The position numbers and the translations under genes are program-made. This document shows, piece by piece, positions 22,388-26,137 of a stretch of DNA of 26,137 nucleotides (positions are counted from its first letter, which is position 1; the number at the start of each line of letters is the position of its first letter). The notes beneath the pieces were generated by a model. It did not search any database. It had not been told where the DNA came from and worked only from the letters and a program-made list of their open reading frames with translations. Source of the DNA: a virus; IMG/VR virus record IMGVR_UViG_3300023174_000580, positions 1 to 26,137 of that record. One strand, 5' to 3'.

Positions 22388-24904
22388 ATGGCAGATAAAC
22401 AATCAAGACTAGCAGAGATATACAAGGCCGAGAAAGAACGTGGCGGTGGTGTATTCTCGACTCTTGGAAAAAGAGCTAAAGAAAAGTTCGACCCAAGACA
22501 AATGTTTAATCAAAAAGGTTTTGCAGCTGCTGCACTACCATCATTATTTAAAGCCTATGATGCTGTTGATAAAACAAAGAAAGTAAAAGAATTATCTGGC
22601 ACTAATGCGAGTGGATTTTCTTCTGCTGTTTTGGAAAATGGTATCAGTTCTTTAATTACAGAAACTAGACAAGTAAAAATACATTCTCAACTAGCTGCAA
22701 AAAATTCTGTTGTATTGCCTTCGATGGCAAGAGATATGAATGTTACAAGACAGAATATGGTCAAGTTAGTTAAGCTTCAAGGTGGTACTGCAACAACAAA
22801 AGCAGATATGTTCTTCAAAAGAGCTGGTGATAGAGAAACTGCTTATGAATCTAAATTTAGTAAAGCTGGAGGAGTAGCATCTACAAAACCAACGCAAGTT
22901 GGTGCTAAGCCAGAAGAAAAAAAAGAAAGTGGTGGAATATTAGACTTTTTGGAGACTATTGCTAGTTATCTACTGAAGGGTGGATTACTTGGTTTGTTGG
23001 CAATAGGCGTTGGTAAACTGTTAGAAAATCAAGATGTAGTTGATGGAATAAAATCTTTTATTAAACAAGTTATTTTAGGTATTCAAACAATTATTCAAAA
23101 AGGTTCTGAAATTTTAGGTGACCTTTTTAGTGATCCTGATGTGAAAGAAGGTTTTATTAAAACATTTGTTGCTATTAAAGATTTATTTGTCAAAGGTATT
23201 AATTTACTAGGCGATTTAGCTTCTGATCCAAGATTTGCAGAAGGCGTAGTTCAAATTTTTTCTGCAATATGGCAAGCAATCAAAAAAGCATTCGTTACTT
23301 TAGATACTTATTTGAAAGATCAATTAAATGTTCCTGGTGGACTATTAACTGTTTTAGCAGTTGGGGGAGCACTATACTTAGCAATAACTGCTTTAAGTGG
23401 CGCTCTTGTTGGCTTAGCCGCGGCAGCTGGTACAGCCGCCGCTGCATGGGCTGCTAGTAAATTGGGAATGCCAGGAGGTGCACCAACAGGTGCTCCAACA
23501 GGAACACCATCCAAAACACCTGGTATTCCAGGCACACCAACAACACCTGGAACACCAGGAACAACACCTGGAAAAGTATCAACTCCAGGTGGTTTTAATA
23601 AAACAGCTGAGGATTTAATCAGAGAACGAGCTACAAGAATGGCTGCAGAACAAGGTGCTAAAGATGTTGCTAAAAAAGGTGCTGGTGAAATATTAAAAAG
23701 ATTCTTTACTGGTGAAGCAGCTGCACTTGTTGGTGGTCCAATAGGTGCTGTTTGGTTAACAGCTTTAACTGCATATCAAGTAATAGATGCTTTAGCTCCA
23801 GATGAACAACAACAAGTTATTGATAGTGTTGCCGCTCTCGCTTCAATACAAGATGATATTAATCAAGGTGGTAATGAAAAAATATTAAAACAAAGAGCAG
23901 TATTATATCAAGAAAAATTAAAACGATTAGGTGTTGCACCCCAAAAACTTGAAAGTGCTAAAGTCCAAGCATTACCTTCTGCACCAAATGAAAGTTCTGC
24001 TGAAGCAACAAGACTTGCAGCTGCCGGTAAACCAACACCAGCAGCACCTTCAACAAAACCAACAGCAGCACCTTCAACAAAACCAACAGCAACTGGTGGA
24101 ACAGGAAGTAGTCCTGTTGCCGGTCCTTCAACAACTGAATTGACTTGGGCTAATTTAACTGAACAACAAAAAGATGCTGTCGTTAGAGCTCAAGCAGATT
24201 TTGAACATGGTAAAGGCAAACCAATAAGACATAATAATCCAGGTAACATAATGTATACTGGAGAAAATGGTTTTGCTGCAAAATTTGGAGGAACTCCATC
24301 TAGTCAACAAGGAATTGATTCAGCTGGAAAATCTCACGGAACTTTGGCAAAATTTCCAACTATGGAAGATGGATTTAAAGCACAAAAAGCATTATGGGAT
24401 GGATCATCATATAAAAATTTACCTTTAGATAAAGCTATTGGCAGATGGGCTGGGGAATCTATGCTCACTAATGAAATTGATAAACAAGGCGTTGAAAATT
24501 ATAAGAAATTTGTTATTGCAGCTGCTGGTGGACAATATACACCTTCTACTCATCCAAGTACACCAGATACAGCTTTAGCTTCAGCTGCAAATCCAATGCA
24601 ACGAGATAGTCAAACTATGGCATCATCTCTTGGTTCTATGGGTTCAACATTAGCTGGTTTAATTGGTACAGGTGGATCATCAGCTGTTGCATCTGTGGCA
24701 GCAAATGCACCAAACATGGGTAATGTAATTGATTCAGCATCAACAGGTCTTTCTGAAGTGATGAGAATGTTTGACAATGCTATGGCTTCTGTTACAAACA
24801 TTACAAATAATAGTACACAAGCGTCAGCTTCACCACAAAGTCAAGGCAAATTACCATCTGTGTATGATGATACATTTGCTAATCTATTCCAAAGAGTTGC
24901 ATAA
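22388..24904 (+). CDS. 29: Tape measure protein with lysozyme-like domain (gp29 position)
   Basis: An 838-aa protein in the tape measure position directly after the gp26 pair; T4 gp29 has 590 aa. The first 180 residues are charged and helical (RLAEIYKAEKERGGG, KKVKELSGTNASGFS). Hydrophobic segments follow at about 183-212 (LLKGGLLGLLAIGVGKLL), 316-360 (GGLLTVLAVGGALYLAITAL) and 437-470, as expected for a protein that enters the host membrane. Gly/Pro/Thr linkers lie at about 362-405 and 548-580. Residues about 590-713 form a compact domain with RHNNPGNIMYTGENGFAAKF, GTLAKFPTMEDGFKAQKALW and KAIGRWAGES, the NNPGNI pattern known to me from virion-associated peptidoglycan-cleaving proteins. E606 is a candidate catalytic residue. 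The C-terminus is Ser/Ala-rich with a short coiled region before FANLFQRVA. The ATG directly follows the stop of the -1 frame segment. Confidence 0.78.
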   Translation: MADKQSRLAEIYKAEKERGGGVFSTLGKRAKEKFDPRQMFNQKGFAAAALPSLFKAYDAVDKTKKVKELSGTNASGFSSAVLENGISSLITETRQVKIHSQLAAKNSVVLPSMARDMNVTRQNMVKLVKLQGGTATTKADMFFKRAGDRETAYESKFSKAGGVASTKPTQVGAKPEEKKESGGILDFLETIASYLLKGGLLGLLAIGVGKLLENQDVVDGIKSFIKQVILGIQTIIQKGSEILGDLFSDPDVKEGFIKTFVAIKDLFVKGINLLGDLASDPRFAEGVVQIFSAIWQAIKKAFVTLDTYLKDQLNVPGGLLTVLAVGGALYLAITALSGALVGLAAAAGTAAAAWAASKLGMPGGAPTGAPTGTPSKTPGIPGTPTTPGTPGTTPGKVSTPGGFNKTAEDLIRERATRMAAEQGAKDVAKKGAGEILKRFFTGEAAALVGGPIGAVWLTALTAYQVIDALAPDEQQQVIDSVAALASIQDDINQGGNEKILKQRAVLYQEKLKRLGVAPQKLESAKVQALPSAPNESSAEATRLAAAGKPTPAAPSTKPTAAPSTKPTATGGTGSSPVAGPSTTELTWANLTEQQKDAVVRAQADFEHGKGKPIRHNNPGNIMYTGENGFAAKFGGTPSSQQGIDSAGKSHGTLAKFPTMEDGFKAQKALWDGSSYKNLPLDKAIGRWAGESMLTNEIDKQGVENYKKFVIAAAGGQYTPSTHPSTPDTALASAANPMQRDSQTMASSLGSMGSTLAGLIGTGGSSAVASVAANAPNMGNVIDSASTGLSEVMRMFDNAMASVTNITNNSTQASASPQSQGKLPSVYDDTFANLFQRVA
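24041..24088 (+). repeat. Two identical 24-bp units in the tape measure linker
   Basis: The 24-base unit beginning gcagcaccttcaac is present twice in direct tandem (24041-24064 and 24065-24088), encoding the eight residues AAPSTKPT twice. It lies in the Pro/Thr-rich linker before the NNPGNI domain. Exact identity at the DNA level suggests a recent duplication by slippage. Confidence 0.85.
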
Positions 24905-24906
24905 AA

Positions 24907-24928
24907 AAATCCCGCCGAAGCGGGATTT
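24907..24928. terminator. Bidirectional rho-independent terminator between tape measure gene and gp32
   Basis: AAATCCCGC (24907-24915) pairs perfectly with GCGGGATTT (24920-24928) around a four-base loop. On the minus strand the loop is TTCG closed by C and G, the very stable UUCG tetraloop, and the stem runs into seven Ts, so termination of gp32 transcripts should be strong. On the plus strand the hairpin is followed only by TTTAATC, a weaker tract, but it lies two bases after the tape measure stop and may also end that transcript. Confidence 0.9.
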
Positions 24929-24944
24929 AATCACGGTGAGAGAA

Positions 24945-25835
24945 TTACTCTTGTTCTGCGAGAGACTTAAAATAATCTAAGTCTTCATCATCAGCATGTA
25001 GAGGTTTATTCAATACAGAAGTATCATCTTTCAATGTTGCGACTGTATCTTCAGCCTTTGATTTAACGATTGGTGCACCATCAAATCCAAGAACCTTATC
25101 AAGACGGGTCTTGAGTTGGTCGTAAGCTTTAAAGTTCTTACGTTCTGTGAAATCTTTGAGAGAATATTCTTTCTTCCAAAGTTCTTCAAGTTTATCATCA
25201 TCACCATTCAACAATGCAGACGCATCAGCAAATTCTGATTTGTCATAATTGCGATAGCCTTCGACATTACGAATCTTCAACTTGAAGTTAGCGCCTTCCC
25301 ACAAGTCAAACGGATTGACCGGTGTTTCATCAGCGAATTCAGGATTCATTGCCTCTGTAATCTTATCAAAGATTTTCTTACCAAACTTGAACAGTCTGAT
25401 TTGACCTTCATTTGAAGGATTACTTGGATCAGAAACAACAAGAATGTTTGCAACATAACTTAACTTGCGTTTTTGTTTACGAGCAATATCTTTGTTGGCT
25501 TCGATGCCAGAGTTCCATAATGTATTGTTGTGTTCACACACAGGGCACTTATCATTCAAAGTGGTTAAACAGTTATCAATAAACCATCCACCTGGACCTT
25601 GAAATCCATGAGAGAACGTGCGAACCCAAGGAAGAGCATCATCACCATCAATTGAAGGTGCGGGAAGAAAACGAATAACAGCCATGCCGTTACCAGCTTT
25701 GTCTACTTCTGGTTGCCAGAAGCGTGTATCTTCTTTGGAGTTTGAGTCAGCAGTACCTGTTGAGGTTGCTTCAACTGCTTTAGAAAGTTTTTCAAAAGAG
25801 TTGCGATTGCGCTTGAGATTAGCGAATGAAGTCAT
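24945..25835 (-). CDS. 32: Single-stranded DNA-binding protein gp32
   Basis: A 296-aa homologue of T4 gp32 (301 aa), the protein that coats single-stranded DNA in replication, recombination and repair. Matching segments are DKAGNGMAVIRFLPAP (T4: DNAGNGQAVIRFLPS), HGFQGPGGWFIDNC, KRKLSYVANILVVSDPSNPS with NEGQIRLFKFGKKIFDKI (T4: RKTSYWANILVVKDP and FGKKIWDKI), WEGANFKLKI and GYRNYDKSEF. H76, C89, C97 and C100 match the zinc ligands H64, C77, C87 and C90 of T4. The basic N-terminus LKRNRNSFEKL stands for the cooperativity motif, and the C-terminus (ADDEDLDYFKSLAEQE) is acidic, as needed for partner binding. The ATG has an AAAGGAAAA ribosome binding site. It is convergent with the tape measure gene and is probably expressed early or middle, unlike the late genes around it. 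Confidence 0.95.
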   Translation of the reverse strand: MTSFANLKRNRNSFEKLSKAVEATSTGTADSNSKEDTRFWQPEVDKAGNGMAVIRFLPAPSIDGDDALPWVRTFSHGFQGPGGWFIDNCLTTLNDKCPVCEHNNTLWNSGIEANKDIARKQKRKLSYVANILVVSDPSNPSNEGQIRLFKFGKKIFDKITEAMNPEFADETPVNPFDLWEGANFKLKIRNVEGYRNYDKSEFADASALLNGDDDKLEELWKKEYSLKDFTERKNFKAYDQLKTRLDKVLGFDGAPIVKSKAEDTVATLKDDTSVLNKPLHADDEDLDYFKSLAEQE

Positions 25836-25896
25836 ATAATTTTCCTTTGTATAGACGTAGTATTAACGGAGTATAGTTGATTATCCACAACAACAT

Positions 25897-25925
25897 ATTA
25901 TACATTTATTTAGTATCCGATGCAA
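25897..25925 (-). promoter_or_regulatory. Possible sigma70-type promoter for gp32
   Basis: On the minus strand TATAAT (25902-25897) matches the -10 consensus perfectly, with TTGCAT (25925-25920) 17 bases upstream as a weak -35. It would begin transcription in the 70-bp gap before gp32, leaving a leader of roughly 55 bases. The -35 part lies in the end of the upstream HAD-type gene. A host-like promoter suits an early or middle gene such as gp32. Confidence 0.4.
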
Positions 25926-26137
25926 GCAGAGTTCTCAGTTGGTCTAGAGTTTCACCGATATCTTTGTGAAGTATACCGATGCCTCCAGCACGATTAAAAG
26001 AGACAATAACATCTTCTGTATCATCAATTAAAATCGTTTCGGGTGTAGCATAGTCTTTCTTATGGGAACGACCAGGCACTACATTAGCTGTATAATCAAT
26101 TGAATGATTACGCAACCAATATTTCTTTTGTTTCTTA
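25906..26137 (-). CDS. HAD-fold hydrolase or phosphatase (partial, C-terminal end)
   Basis: The frame is open to the right edge of the window, so the start is missing. The visible 77 residues begin KKQKKYWLRNHSIDYTANVV and contain the HAD motif IV-like strand ATPETILIDDTEDVIVSFNR, followed by AGGIGILHKDIGETLDQL. The DD pair after the hydrophobic strand is the usual magnesium-binding motif of HAD phosphatases, and the conserved basic residue of motif III may be one of the lysines just before it. Phage members of this fold include small 5'-nucleotidases and the 3'-phosphatase part of polynucleotide kinase; too little is present to choose. A TTG at 26115 could be read as a start, but the upstream residues fit the protein, so an internal position is more likely. 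The gene ends 70 bases before gp32 on the same strand. Confidence 0.7.
   Translation of the reverse strand, partial: KKQKKYWLRNHSIDYTANVVPGRSHKKDYATPETILIDDTEDVIVSFNRAGGIGILHKDIGETLDQLRTLLASDTK

Noticed and set aside
23460-23590. Short repeats resembling a repeat array
   Set aside because: They are in-frame codons for a Gly/Pro/Thr linker, not identical, and without regular spacers; there is no CRISPR structure.
26113-26115. TTG as start of the right-edge gene
   Set aside because: The frame stays open to the window edge, and the HAD core needs a longer N-terminus carrying motif I.

Overview
The window is a contiguous piece of the structural region of a T4-like tailed phage (contractile tail, Caudoviricetes). 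The evidence is a nearly complete set of recognisable T4-type baseplate and tail genes (gp48, gp53, a gp27-like hub, gp5, gp25, gp6, a gp7-like wedge, gp8, gp54, gp26, a tape measure) with the head-completion nuclease gp4 and the ssDNA-binding protein gp32. The AT-rich base composition, the large DUF4815-type structural protein, Gly/Ser/Tyr-rich inserts in the wedge proteins, and a VGGNLTVSG-type repeat fibre resemble marine T4-like phages (cyanophage or pelagiphage type). The host cannot be fixed from this window. No tRNA, CRISPR array, insertion sequence or bacterial gene was seen, and no stretch above 300 bases lacks a gene.

Layout. Bases 1-19594 form one long minus-strand block, read from right to left: gp48 tube cap, gp53 wedge, gp27-like hub, gp5 OB-fold protein, gp5-type beta-helical spike, an unrecognised 302-aa protein, gp25, gp6, gp7-like, gp8, a 2001-aa DUF4815-type protein, a 75-aa coiled-coil protein and the start of a repeat-rich fibre. 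The genes are tightly packed; many start codons touch or overlap the previous stop. A 30-bp divergent gap separates this from a plus-strand block, 19625-24904: gp4, an unrecognised 192-aa protein, gp54, gp26 with a -1-frame extension, and a tape measure protein. A hairpin terminator at 24907-24928 lies between the tape measure gene and the convergent gp32 gene (minus strand). Upstream of gp32 on the same strand is the end of a HAD-fold gene that runs off the window.

How the genes work together. gp27-like hub, gp5-type OB protein and spike make the central membrane-puncturing device; gp53, gp25, gp6, gp7 and gp8 make the wedges; gp48 and gp54 cap the baseplate and start the tail tube; gp26 and its extension would be assembly factors for the hub and tape measure; the tape measure sets tail length; the fibre and DUF4815-type proteins probably face the host. 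gp4 finishes DNA-filled heads.

The main observations are: (1) a TTTTTTC slippery heptamer two codons before the gp26 stop, opening into a 64-codon -1 frame that has no good start codon of its own and ends directly before the tape measure gene, which is the arrangement of lambda G/GT; (2) gp5 is split in two and has lost its lysozyme, while a lysozyme-like NNPGNI domain sits in the tape measure; (3) a conserved late-promoter-like motif, RACATAAATAYA, lies at four gene starts, three times so close that the mRNA would begin at or next to the start codon, and those three genes lack a Shine-Dalgarno sequence.
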